NCBI GenBank assembly: GCA_934728585.1
Contig: CAKVDZ010000001.1
Coordinates: 62,001-126,000, forward strand
Length of the DNA: 64,000 nt
Source of the DNA: an uncultured Candidatus Melainabacteria bacterium
GTDB lineage: Bacteria > Cyanobacteriota > Vampirovibrionia > Gastranaerophilales > Gastranaerophilaceae
Direction: 5' to 3'
The notes below the pieces were generated by a model. The model searched no databases. It saw nothing but the letters and a program-made list of their open reading frames with translations, and was not told where the DNA came from. Each line of letters opens with the position of its first letter. Within the stretch, counting starts at the first letter, position 1. Both the position numbers and the translations under genes were made by a program. This document shows, piece after piece, positions 39,117-47,893 of the stretch.

Positions 39117-40592
39117 GTGATTAATTTATTAGGTTTAAAAAGCGCAATTAAACCTGCTAAAACAATTCAGAACACTTCTATAGACGGCTTTAGATATGCG
39201 AAATCTACTCAAAAGCCCGATGTTTTTGTACGCAATTCTGCCACTTGTCCAATCAATTTTACTGGGAAATCAAATAGGTTAAAAGAATACAAAAAAGTCA
39301 CTGACGATTTAAACCAAACGGCTCAAACTGCTCAATCTTCGTTAAACAATCAACTTGCAACAGAGGGCTGGTCAGGTAAAACCGCTGATGCAATCAGCAT
39401 TTTATGGAACTCTAAAAACAGAGCAACCCTAGTTCAAGCCGACATTGACAGTTACAAAGAACAAGTCAATGAACTCGATAACTCTATAAAAGACGACAAA
39501 TTTAATGAAAAATTTAAAGAAATGTTTGACGTTGACTTTAATCATGCAAATATTGTTCGATACAAAAACAAATCAAAACAATTTGAATCAGCTTTAACTG
39601 CTGATTGTATTGCTAAATATACTGATGAAAAACTTTCAAAAAACATTGAAACATTTAATAAACTATCTGGCAAATTACAAGATTTAAACGAATTCAAAAC
39701 CAATCCATACGCAACATCAGGTTCAATGCCTTACTACAATCACTTTACATCTAAAGATGAAATCTTCGAAAATATGGAAAATTCTTTAGTTGAAGTTTTG
39801 GGTGACAAAAAAGTTTTAGACAAAATTTTAACAGCTAATGGCATAAATACTGAATGTGCAAGTAAAGAAGATAAATACAAAATGTACGGTCTTTTATCTA
39901 ACATTATTGTACAAACAGCTAAAACATCTTATGACAAATGCCTAAAGGGTCAAACTTTAGCTCAAATAAAGGAAGATTGCGATAAATCTTATAAAAAGGC
40001 GTTCGGAACAAAAAATGACATTATCGAACGAGTTGATAAATATAACGCTTCCCAAAAAGCTGGCGCAGCTTGCGTTAAATTTATCGCAAACGTAGTATTA
40101 AACACACTTGGACCTGGTTCTGTTTTAGCAAGTTGCGTTTATAGTGCTGGAAAATCAATTGTTATGGACGTTGCTGACGCAAAAACAAAAGATGTTGATA
40201 GAGATTTAGATTTAAAATCAATTGCTATCAATGCTGGTTTAAACGGTGTTAGCGGTGTTGTAAATAGAATTATTGTAAATGAATATGCAGGCGAAGTTGC
40301 TTCAAAAATTCTAGCTGGCAAGGCAACCACTAAAAATATCGGAACAATCCTAAGAGATTTTGTTGTTAAAGAAATTATCAGCAAAGAGGGCGTAAAACTT
40401 CCAGCTTATGCAGTAGAAGAAATTGTAAGCGCAGTCACAAAAAAAATTGCTGGCATCAGCTCATCTGAAAACAATTCTGGACTAAGTCAAAAAGAATTAG
40501 AAAATGCGATGGCTGTAATGCTAGAAGAAATATCACTTAATGCCATTGAAAGCAAAAAAGAACAAACCTCTAACAACGCAAAAAAGCAATAA
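39117..40592 (+). CDS. Unknown 491-aa protein, effector-like
   Basis: I do not recognise this protein. It starts at GTG with AAAGGA six bases upstream. The first 50 residues look like a flexible leader ending in I-N-F-T-G-K. Residues 55-300 are mainly helical and charged (coiled-coil tendency). Residues about 318-345 are hydrophobic (K-F-I-A-N-V-V-L-N-T-L-G-P-G-S-V-L-A-S), and about 370-430 is glycine/alanine-rich with G-L-N-G-V-S-G-V-V-N-R-I-I. That layout, leader plus helical body plus central hydrophobic hairpin, is seen in secreted pore- or translocator-type proteins, but the resemblance is structural only. Confidence 0.5.
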   Translation: MINLLGLKSAIKPAKTIQNTSIDGFRYAKSTQKPDVFVRNSATCPINFTGKSNRLKEYKKVTDDLNQTAQTAQSSLNNQLATEGWSGKTADAISILWNSKNRATLVQADIDSYKEQVNELDNSIKDDKFNEKFKEMFDVDFNHANIVRYKNKSKQFESALTADCIAKYTDEKLSKNIETFNKLSGKLQDLNEFKTNPYATSGSMPYYNHFTSKDEIFENMENSLVEVLGDKKVLDKILTANGINTECASKEDKYKMYGLLSNIIVQTAKTSYDKCLKGQTLAQIKEDCDKSYKKAFGTKNDIIERVDKYNASQKAGAACVKFIANVVLNTLGPGSVLASCVYSAGKSIVMDVADAKTKDVDRDLDLKSIAINAGLNGVSGVVNRIIVNEYAGEVASKILAGKATTKNIGTILRDFVVKEIISKEGVKLPAYAVEEIVSAVTKKIAGISSSENNSGLSQKELENAMAVMLEEISLNAIESKKEQTSNNAKKQ

Positions 40593-40676
40593 ATTTTATC
40601 CCATAATATAGCCAATAAGAGTAACGACAAAAGAGCATTTTTAATTTAATCTTCATACAAAAAGGAGGATTAAATT

Positions 40677-42221
40677 ATGAGTATGTTTTGCTACCAATGC
40701 GAACAAACAGTAAACGGAAAAGGCTGTACAGTTATGGGAGTTTGCGGTAAAAAGGAAGATACGGCAAACCTTCAAGATGAACTTTTAAGTTACTTAATTA
40801 ATATCGCCATCGAAAATAATCAATGCGAGAAAAAGACAGACGCATTAATTAATGGGTTATTTATAACAATTACAAACGTAAATTTTGACAACAAATTTAT
40901 TGAAGAAATTTTAGCCAAAATAAAACAAGACTTTCCAACCACACATAGTTTTGACATAAAAACTCTTTGGAATGAAGCAAATGAAGATATAAAAAGTTTA
41001 AAATCAATGATTTTATTTGGCTTAAAAGGTATGGCAGCATACGCACATCACGCCAAAATTTTAGGATATAAAAGTGAAATTGTAGACAGTTATTTTTATG
41101 AGGGTTTACAAGTTATCGCAAAAGAATTAAGTCTTGAAGAACTTGAACAATTTGTATTAAAAACAGGTGAAATAAACCTAAAATGTATGGAATTATTGGA
41201 CAAGGCAAATACAGAAACATATGGAAATCCTATTCCAACAACAGTGAGTACAAATATTGAGGCTGGTCCTTTTATTGTTGTATCAGGACATGACTTGAAC
41301 GATTTAGAGTTATTATTAGAGCAAACAAAAGATAAAGGAATAAACATTTACACGCACGGTGAAATGCTACCTTGTCACGCATATCCTAGATTAAAACAAT
41401 ACACTCATTTAAAAGGTAACTTTGGTACAGCATGGCAAAATCAACAAAAAGAATTTGCAAATATTCCAGCTCCAATTTTATTTACAACAAACTGTATTAT
41501 GCCAGTACGTGAGAGCTATGCAGATAGAGTTTTTACAACTTCTGTTGTTTCTTATCCTGAAGTAAAGCATATCAACAAAGACAAAGATTTTACACCACTA
41601 ATTGAAAAATCTATTGAACTAGGAGGATATAAAACAGAACAAAAACAAACAGGAATAAACGGGGGAAATGTTTTAACTGTTGGCTTTGGACATAACACTG
41701 TTTTATCATTAGCCGATAAAATTATTGATGAAATAAATAAAGGAAAAATTCGACACATCTTTCTTGTTGGAGGGTGTGATGGAGCAAAAGTCGGCAGAAA
41801 TTATTACACCGACTTTGTAAAACTAACTCCTCCAGACTCATTGATATTAACTCTTGCTTGTGGCAAATATCGATTTAATGACCTTAATTTAGGCAACATA
41901 GACGGAATACCTAGAATATTAGATATGGGTCAATGTAACGATGCTTATTCAGCAATAAAAGTTGCAAGTGAACTTGCAAAAGCTTTTAATTGTTCTGTTA
42001 ACGAGCTTCCATTATCGTTTGTTTTGTCGTGGTATGAACAAAAAGCCGTATGTATTTTATTAACCCTTTTATATCTAGGAATTGAAAACATCAGACTTGG
42101 TCCAAGTTTGCCTGCATTCATTTCACCAAACATATTGAAAGAATTGGTAAACAAGTTCAAAATCAAACCGATTACAACACCTAGAGAAGATTTAATTGAC
42201 ATTCTTGGATATATAAATTAA
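40677..42221 (+). CDS. hcp: Hybrid-cluster protein (hydroxylamine reductase)
   Basis: Hcp is a cytoplasmic Fe-S enzyme that reduces nitric oxide or hydroxylamine and is linked to nitrosative stress and protein S-nitrosylation. The 514-aa product begins with C5-Y-Q-C8-E-Q-T and has C17 and C23, i.e. C-x2-C-x8-C-x5-C, the [4Fe-4S] pattern of the strict-anaerobe type. Hybrid-cluster ligand motifs follow: G-E-M-L-P-C-H-A-Y-P, T-N-C-I-M-P, G-G-C-D-G-A, L-A-C-G-K-Y-R-F and G-Q-C-N-D-A-Y. A strong AGGAGG precedes the start. No hcr reductase gene is next to it. Its presence fits an anaerobic lifestyle. Confidence 0.95.
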   Translation: MSMFCYQCEQTVNGKGCTVMGVCGKKEDTANLQDELLSYLINIAIENNQCEKKTDALINGLFITITNVNFDNKFIEEILAKIKQDFPTTHSFDIKTLWNEANEDIKSLKSMILFGLKGMAAYAHHAKILGYKSEIVDSYFYEGLQVIAKELSLEELEQFVLKTGEINLKCMELLDKANTETYGNPIPTTVSTNIEAGPFIVVSGHDLNDLELLLEQTKDKGINIYTHGEMLPCHAYPRLKQYTHLKGNFGTAWQNQQKEFANIPAPILFTTNCIMPVRESYADRVFTTSVVSYPEVKHINKDKDFTPLIEKSIELGGYKTEQKQTGINGGNVLTVGFGHNTVLSLADKIIDEINKGKIRHIFLVGGCDGAKVGRNYYTDFVKLTPPDSLILTLACGKYRFNDLNLGNIDGIPRILDMGQCNDAYSAIKVASELAKAFNCSVNELPLSFVLSWYEQKAVCILLTLLYLGIENIRLGPSLPAFISPNILKELVNKFKIKPITTPREDLIDILGYIN

Positions 42222-42231
42222 ACATAAAATT

Positions 42232-42268
42232 AAGGGCGGATTTTGCAAAGCAAAATCCGCCCTTTTGT
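42232..42268. terminator. Bidirectional terminator between hcp and dgt
   Basis: AAGGGCGGATTTTGC pairs with GCAAAATCCGCCCTT across AAA and is followed by TTG and a pyrimidine tract. It lies between two convergent genes. Confidence 0.88.
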
Positions 42269-42287
42269 TTTCCTTTTCCTTTTTTCC

Positions 42288-43550
42288 TTATGTAAAACTA
42301 ATAATTTCGTTAAATATTTTAATTGCGAACTTATCTGTCATCGCAGAAATAAAATGAATTACAGCCTGCCTATATGATTTTTGATCTTTGTAATCGTAAA
42401 CAACTTTGTTATCGCACTGCATTCTTTGTTTTTCTGCTAAATCAATTTCAGTATATCTAATTAACCATTTTCTGAAATATGAAGTTAAAGTCGGATATAG
42501 TCTATCATCTTTATCCAAAGCTCTTAAAATATCATCACAGAAATAAGTATCAACTTTTTCAAATATTGTTTCAATGATAAGTCTTGCATATTTTTTGAAC
42601 GGTTTAAGTCTATCGTGACCACAGATGTTTTCTGTATTGTAGGCTTTAATAATTCTCATCATATCAAATGTTGAATCAGTAAATTTCAATCCTTCTTCTA
42701 CCGTAGAATTTTGACATAAATCACGGATAAAGTAATAAGTTAGAATATTTGTACTTACATTTTGAAGTTTTTCATTTGGAAAAGCTCGCTGAATAATATG
42801 TTCTAACTCTTTCTTTTGATCTTCTGTCAAAATATTGTAGATTAAAGCATCTTCAATATCTCTACCTAGATATGCGATTGTATCTGATAATTTTACAACA
42901 CAGCCCTCATATGTAAATGGAGCTAAGTGACTTGCAAACTGAATTTCTGACAAATCACAAAATTCATCTCTTGGTTTTAAAACTTTATCATTTACTTCGC
43001 CACAGTGGCAAACAATACCATCACGTACTGCGTATGTAAGATTTAAATTTTGTTGATGACCCTCATAATCAGGTAAAGTTTCTAGATTATCCACAAAATT
43101 CAAACTGTTACCCTCATGCCAAAAGCGTTTTTGAATACCGTATTTTAAAACAATATCATTCAAAATATATTCGCCTTGATGACCAAATGGAGCATGCCCT
43201 AAGTCGTGTCCAATTGCAATTGCGTTAACAAGTTCAAGGTTCAACTTTAAAACTTTTGCGATTGTTTCTGCAATTGAAGCAACGTGGCATACGTGTTCAA
43301 TACGAGTACAAATATGATCATTGTCGGTAGCAAAGAATACTTGCGTTTTGTTTTTCAAACGTCTATACGCAGTTGAATGAAGTATTCTATGTTCATCACG
43401 TTCAAATGGCGAACGCTTATCATAATCTGTTTTGTAAATTTCAGTCATACGAGAAATAGCTTGCTCGTACTTTGGATTTCCTTTTACGATAGCAACCTTT
43501 GAAAAATCATCAATGTGCTCTAATTGTTTGTGTATTAAATTTTCAGTCAT
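42288..43550 (-). CDS. dgt: dGTP triphosphohydrolase (HD domain)
   Basis: The 420-aa product hydrolyses dGTP, and often other dNTPs, to the nucleoside and tripolyphosphate, controlling nucleotide pools. Motifs: R-R-L-K-N-K-T-Q-V-F, T-R-I-E-H-V-C-H-V-A (first H), I-G-H-D-L-G-H-A-P-F-G-H-Q-G-E (the HD metal site), then Y-E-G-H-Q-Q-N and Y-A-V-R-D-G. Length matches dNTPase-type Dgt. No ribosome-binding site precedes the ATG; instead a -10-like box sits six bases before it, so the transcript may be leaderless. Confidence 0.93.
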   Translation of the reverse strand: MTENLIHKQLEHIDDFSKVAIVKGNPKYEQAISRMTEIYKTDYDKRSPFERDEHRILHSTAYRRLKNKTQVFFATDNDHICTRIEHVCHVASIAETIAKVLKLNLELVNAIAIGHDLGHAPFGHQGEYILNDIVLKYGIQKRFWHEGNSLNFVDNLETLPDYEGHQQNLNLTYAVRDGIVCHCGEVNDKVLKPRDEFCDLSEIQFASHLAPFTYEGCVVKLSDTIAYLGRDIEDALIYNILTEDQKKELEHIIQRAFPNEKLQNVSTNILTYYFIRDLCQNSTVEEGLKFTDSTFDMMRIIKAYNTENICGHDRLKPFKKYARLIIETIFEKVDTYFCDDILRALDKDDRLYPTLTSYFRKWLIRYTEIDLAEKQRMQCDNKVVYDYKDQKSYRQAVIHFISAMTDKFAIKIFNEIISFT

Positions 43551-43556
43551 ATCAAA

Positions 43557-43562
43557 AGTATA
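43557..43562 (-). promoter_or_regulatory. -10 box six bases before dgt (possible leaderless start)
   Basis: TATACT read on the minus strand, then six bases, then ATG. No clear -35 at 17 bases; no ribosome-binding site. The arrangement copies the promoter of the Y-family polymerase gene. Confidence 0.4.
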
Positions 43563-43693
43563 TATTATTTATTTACATAAAAAATGCTTCAAATATATGA
43601 ATTTTACAATCATGTAACATTATTGAAATATAATAGCAAATATTTTTTTCTTCAATTGTTTAAAATACTATAACTAAAAAAGAAGGGATATTC

Positions 43694-44035
43694 ATGCATT
43701 ACAACAAAGGTATTAACAACAAAACATTAAAAATGAACACTGGTGATGTTCTGAAAACTTACGACAAAAATGGAAACGGTCTTGATAAAAAAGAATTAAA
43801 AGACCTAATAAAAAATTCTATTACAATATTTGCTAAACCTTTTGTTAAAGACAAACATATTAACAATATTTACGATAATTTTGACACAAATAAAGACGGA
43901 GTTATTTCAGAAAAAGAAATGGATTCTTATTTAAAACAGAATTATGGAATTGATTTAGAAACAGCAAAGGGCATGAAAGTTAAAGATTTGTCTGATGCAA
44001 TTTACAAAGCAGATCAAGCTAAAAAGAAAAAATAA
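43694..44035 (+). CDS. Small EF-hand calcium-binding protein
   Basis: A 113-aa protein with two canonical 12-residue EF-hand loops: D-K-N-G-N-G-L-D-K-K-E-L near residue 23 and D-T-N-K-D-G-V-I-S-E-K-E near residue 59. Ca2+ ligands are present at loop positions 1, 3, 5 and 12 in the second loop; the first has L at position 12 but E at 11. There is no signal peptide or membrane helix, so it is cytoplasmic or exported by a leaderless route. It stands alone with its own terminator. A calmodulin-like or buffering role is possible, but no partner is visible. Confidence 0.85.
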   Translation: MHYNKGINNKTLKMNTGDVLKTYDKNGNGLDKKELKDLIKNSITIFAKPFVKDKHINNIYDNFDTNKDGVISEKEMDSYLKQNYGIDLETAKGMKVKDLSDAIYKADQAKKKK

Positions 44036-44041
44036 ATTTTA

Positions 44042-44078
44042 AAGGTGCCTTGGACAAAATCCAAGGCACCTTATTGTA
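44042..44078 (+). terminator. Terminator after the EF-hand gene
   Basis: AAGGTGCCTTGGA pairs with TCCAAGGCACCTT across CAAAA. The T-tail is short. Confidence 0.75.
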
Positions 44079-44141
44079 TTCAAAGATTTACATAATATAA
44101 TAAATAGTGTAAAAAATACATTTAAAAACAAAGGTTATATT

Positions 44142-45587
44142 ATGCTAAAAAGAAAAAGAAATAAAACAAAAATTGTTGCAACGCTAGGACCTGCTAGTTG
44201 CGAAGAAGAAATCATTGAACAACTTATGCTTTCTGGCGTAACAATGTTCCGCTTAAATACATCTCACAATACAGCAGAAGAACACGCAAAAACAATTGAA
44301 AAAATTCGAACAATTGAAAAGAAATTAAAAGTATTTATTCCAATATTAGTTGACTTACAAGGTCCTAAAATTAGAGTTGGAAACTTGATTAAACCAATTC
44401 CATTAGAAGTTGGTATGGAATTAGTTTTAGAATACGGCTTAGAACAAACAAATCCAGATATCGTACCAGTTGATTACAAAGGTATTGCAGACGACGTTCA
44501 TGAGGGCGAATGCATTTTACTTGATGACGGAAAAATCAAAATTCAAGTAACAAAAAAAGAGGGCACAAAAGTTTACGTAAAAGTTTTACACGGCGAACTT
44601 TTAAAACCTCGTAAGGGGATAAATGTTCCTGGAGGAACAGGTAGTGTTTCAGCTATCACAGAACGCGATGTTGAGTTTATTAAATTTGCAGTAGCGCACG
44701 AAGCCGACTATATTGCACTGTCTTTTGTTAGAGATAAAGACGATGTCTTATTAGCGAAAAAATACATCAGTCACTTTGGTGCAGATATTCCTGTAATTTC
44801 AAAAATAGAAAAACCAGAAGCTGTTGATAACATTGAAGAAATTCTTGATGTAACAGACGCGGTAATGGTAGCTAGAGGTGATTTAGGTATTGAATTGTCA
44901 CCTGAAAAAGTGCCAATGGTTCAAAAGAAAATTATTGAATCTTCATTTAAACATAGAAAAACTTGTATTGTAGCAACTCAAATGCTTGAATCAATGATTG
45001 AAGAACCTATCCCAACAAGAGCTGAAGCCTCAGACGTTGCAAATGCAATCCTTGATGGTGCTGATGCAGTAATGCTTTCAGGAGAAACAGCAATGGGCAA
45101 ATATCCTGTAGAAGCTGTTAAAATGATGGCAAAAATTGCGAGAAACGTAGAAGATAGTTCATTTTGTAATTATAACTTAAATTTAGATATGAATGAAGAT
45201 TATGAACCAACGCCTCAAGCAATTGCTGACGCAGCAGTTAAAATGGCTGATTTCTTAGGAGCAAAAGCAATTTTAGCTTTCACTCACACAGGTTACACAA
45301 CAAGATTGTTATCAAAATTAAGACCTAAAGTTCCAGTAATTGCTGTTTCTGACATGGAAAAAACTTGCAGAAAATTGAACTTATACTGGGATATACACCC
45401 ATATCTAAAAAATTGGGACGTTGATTTGACAGACAACTTATTAAAGAAAATTGATAAACTTTTACACGAAAAAACAGACTTTCAAACTGATGACAGAGTT
45501 ATTATCATTGGTTCAATTCCTAAATTAATCACTGGAAGAACAAACTTCGTAAGAGTACACAGAATTGACGCTCTTATCAACAAATAA
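44142..45587 (+). CDS. pyk: Pyruvate kinase
   Basis: Pyruvate kinase makes ATP and pyruvate from phosphoenolpyruvate in the last step of glycolysis. The 481-aa product has K-I-V-A-T-L-G-P-A-S, V-D-L-Q-G-P-K-I-R-V-G, the active-site signature V-I-S-K-I-E-K-P-E-A, V-A-R-G-D-L-G-I-E-L, and T-R-A-E-A-S-D-V-A-N-A followed by M-L-S-G-E-T-A. A C-terminal allosteric-type domain is present (I-L-A-F-T-H-T-G-Y-T). Length is normal. A ferredoxin-nitroreductase gene starts nine bases downstream, so both may be transcribed together. Confidence 0.97.
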   Translation: MLKRKRNKTKIVATLGPASCEEEIIEQLMLSGVTMFRLNTSHNTAEEHAKTIEKIRTIEKKLKVFIPILVDLQGPKIRVGNLIKPIPLEVGMELVLEYGLEQTNPDIVPVDYKGIADDVHEGECILLDDGKIKIQVTKKEGTKVYVKVLHGELLKPRKGINVPGGTGSVSAITERDVEFIKFAVAHEADYIALSFVRDKDDVLLAKKYISHFGADIPVISKIEKPEAVDNIEEILDVTDAVMVARGDLGIELSPEKVPMVQKKIIESSFKHRKTCIVATQMLESMIEEPIPTRAEASDVANAILDGADAVMLSGETAMGKYPVEAVKMMAKIARNVEDSSFCNYNLNLDMNEDYEPTPQAIADAAVKMADFLGAKAILAFTHTGYTTRLLSKLRPKVPVIAVSDMEKTCRKLNLYWDIHPYLKNWDVDLTDNLLKKIDKLLHEKTDFQTDDRVIIIGSIPKLITGRTNFVRVHRIDALINK

Positions 45588-45596
45588 GGAGAAAAA

Positions 45597-46403
45597 ATGA
45601 ACGATTTAAATTTTACAGTGTACAAAGAAAAATGCATAAAATGTAACTTGTGCAAAAATGATTGTCCAGCAAAGGTTATTGAAACAGATATTGACGGATA
45701 CCCTTGCAGTAGCGCTCACAAATGTACAGCTTGCCAACACTGTCTTGCAATTTGTCCACAAGGCGCGATATCAGTTTTTGGAAGAAACCCTGATAATTCC
45801 GCACCTTATAGACATTCTGTAAACTCTGATGACTTGATGAATTTAATTGAAAACAGAAGAAGTTGCAGACAATATAAACGTGAAAACATTGACCGCGAAA
45901 AAATGAAAAAGTTGAAAAATATGCTTAACTGGGCTCCAACTGGTTGCAATTTTAAAGACCTACATTTTTCAATAGTTGAAGATATCAATGTAATGGACTC
46001 AATCAGAGAAGATTTATACGCCGATCTAGGGAAATTAGTTAAATTTATACCTACTCATAAAAAAATTCAAAAGTACAAAAATGCAATTTTGAATAAAGAA
46101 GATTTCGTATTTAGAAACGCTCCTCACGTGATTGTTGTATCAGCAAACAAAAACGCACCTTGCAAAGAAATCGACCCTATTATTGCTTTGAGTTACTTCG
46201 AACTATATGCACAAACACTTGGACTTGGTACAGTTTGGTGTGGTTTAGGTTATTGGACAATACCATTAAGCAAAAAAGTTATGAAGCGATTAGAAATACC
46301 AAAAACTCATAAACTTTCTTATGTAATGGTATTTGGAAATCCTGCAATTGAATACAAACGAGGAATTCAACCTGATTATTACGAAATGACAACTGTAAAA
46401 TAG
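45597..46403 (+). CDS. Ferredoxin-nitroreductase fusion
   Basis: A 268-aa protein. Residues 10-60 hold two 4Fe-4S sites (C-I-K-C-N-L-C-K-N-D-C-P and C-T-A-C-Q-H-C-L-A-I-C-P). From residue 80 a nitroreductase-fold FMN domain follows: E-N-R-R-S-C-R-Q-Y-K-R near its start and L-G-T-V-W-C-G-L-G-Y-W-T in the flavin-binding part. The fused clusters would pass electrons to the flavin, so it may use ferredoxin-level electrons rather than NAD(P)H. The substrate is unknown; family members reduce nitro compounds, quinones or thioamides. GGAG precedes the start. Confidence 0.88.
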   Translation: MNDLNFTVYKEKCIKCNLCKNDCPAKVIETDIDGYPCSSAHKCTACQHCLAICPQGAISVFGRNPDNSAPYRHSVNSDDLMNLIENRRSCRQYKRENIDREKMKKLKNMLNWAPTGCNFKDLHFSIVEDINVMDSIREDLYADLGKLVKFIPTHKKIQKYKNAILNKEDFVFRNAPHVIVVSANKNAPCKEIDPIIALSYFELYAQTLGLGTVWCGLGYWTIPLSKKVMKRLEIPKTHKLSYVMVFGNPAIEYKRGIQPDYYEMTTVK

Positions 46404-46411
46404 GCTAAATA

Positions 46412-47848
46412 ATGAAGAAAATACTTAACTTTAAATATGCAATTTTATTCTTAATTTTAGGGTTAGGTATTTTCTTTTATCCTTATTTTTTCAGCGACTT
46501 TAATGCTTTAGCTGGAGATTACATTGATTCAAGGTATCTAAATTACTTTTTAGAACATTTTTGGCAGTTCATAAATCAGATTTCACCACACCAATCCTTG
46601 TGGGATATTCCTATGTATTACCCATCTAAAAATACTCTTGCAACTTCTGATTGCTTATTTGGATTAGGTTTGATATATGTACCCTTAAGGTTTTTATTTA
46701 GTAATTATACATCTTTTATGCTGACCATCATCACTCTTTGCATACTGAACTTTGTAAGTTTTTACTACTTATTAAAAAAATATTTTCAATTTAACGATAT
46801 ATCTTGTGCATTTGGTAGTTTTATATTTGCATTTTGTCTATTTAGACAAGAACAGTTAAATCACGCTCAACTTTTAAGCCAATTTTTAACAATTGTAGGC
46901 ATAATTTTCTTTTTAAAAACTAATAAAAACAAAGTTTATTCTTACATTGGAACATTTTTTATCGCATTACAACTTTATACAAGTTTTTATCTATGTTGGC
47001 TACTATTTTTAGCAATCGGATTGAGCGTATTAATTTTATTATGCATAAAAGATTACAGAAAAAAACTATTTTATCTTATAAAAAATTATTATGATATATT
47101 AATAGGAAATTTAGTATTTTTTATAGTTTTAATTGCACCTTTAACTTATCACTACCTACAAAATGATTTTCTAAAATTTCCATTTGAAGTTATAAAAATA
47201 ATGAAGCCCACACTACTAAATGGGATACTAAACAACAGTTTTTTAGATAATTTCTTATTCTTTCATTCTACAACATACAAAAGTGACACTCTTTACGGAA
47301 TTGGACTTTTTACAACCCTTGTTCTAATTTACGGAATAACTAAATTAAAAAAACATAGAAAATTTTGTATATCACTAATTGTAATTATTTTAGCTATTAT
47401 GAACTGTGAATTTATTCAAAGGTTTATTTACAACTATATCATAGGTGGAGGTGCAATCAGAGCATACATCAGATGTTATAACATCATACTACCTTTATTT
47501 GCAATAATTTTAGCAGATATCATTCAAAACACGAAAAAAAATAATATTAAATACTTGATTGTAACTTTTGTATTATTAGAACAAATTTCAATGTTTCCAT
47601 TATTTAATTGGACAAAAATCGGCGCAGAAAATAGAATAAACAGTTATACCGTTCCAAAAACATGTAACGTAGTGTTTTTAAATTACAACAAAATTACATC
47701 AAATGACAAAGAATTAGATAAATATGAAATAGATGGAATGTGGCTAGCATTAAGAAACAACATTTACACAGTACACGGATATGGAGCTTCAATGCAACAA
47801 CGAAAATACGTTAAATTACAGCCAGAATGTGTTTTGGATATAAAATAA
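46412..47848 (+). CDS. Polytopic membrane protein, possible GT-C-type glycosyltransferase
   Basis: A 478-aa protein with about ten hydrophobic segments. The first extracytoplasmic loop contains A-G-D-Y-I-D-S-R, placing acidic residues where GT-C glycosyltransferases keep their catalytic aspartate, followed by a long loop with P-M-Y-Y-P-S-K-N-T. This matches the layout of lipid-linked-sugar-dependent membrane glycosyltransferases, but the family is not one I can name. The C-terminal 80 residues are soluble and lie outside. It starts 8 bases after the nitroreductase gene and ends at an intrinsic terminator. A role in envelope glycan transfer is inferred from topology alone. Confidence 0.6.
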   Translation: MKKILNFKYAILFLILGLGIFFYPYFFSDFNALAGDYIDSRYLNYFLEHFWQFINQISPHQSLWDIPMYYPSKNTLATSDCLFGLGLIYVPLRFLFSNYTSFMLTIITLCILNFVSFYYLLKKYFQFNDISCAFGSFIFAFCLFRQEQLNHAQLLSQFLTIVGIIFFLKTNKNKVYSYIGTFFIALQLYTSFYLCWLLFLAIGLSVLILLCIKDYRKKLFYLIKNYYDILIGNLVFFIVLIAPLTYHYLQNDFLKFPFEVIKIMKPTLLNGILNNSFLDNFLFFHSTTYKSDTLYGIGLFTTLVLIYGITKLKKHRKFCISLIVIILAIMNCEFIQRFIYNYIIGGGAIRAYIRCYNIILPLFAIILADIIQNTKKNNIKYLIVTFVLLEQISMFPLFNWTKIGAENRINSYTVPKTCNVVFLNYNKITSNDKELDKYEIDGMWLALRNNIYTVHGYGASMQQRKYVKLQPECVLDIK

Positions 47849-47851
47849 AAT

Positions 47852-47885
47852 AAAAAAAAGCGCGACTGAATGTCGCGCTTTTTTA
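47852..47885. terminator. Bidirectional terminator before the alcohol dehydrogenase gene
   Basis: GCGCGAC/GTCGCGC stem with TGAAT loop, flanked by eight As on one side and seven Ts on the other. It separates convergent genes. Confidence 0.92.
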
Positions 47886-47893
47886 CCACCAAC

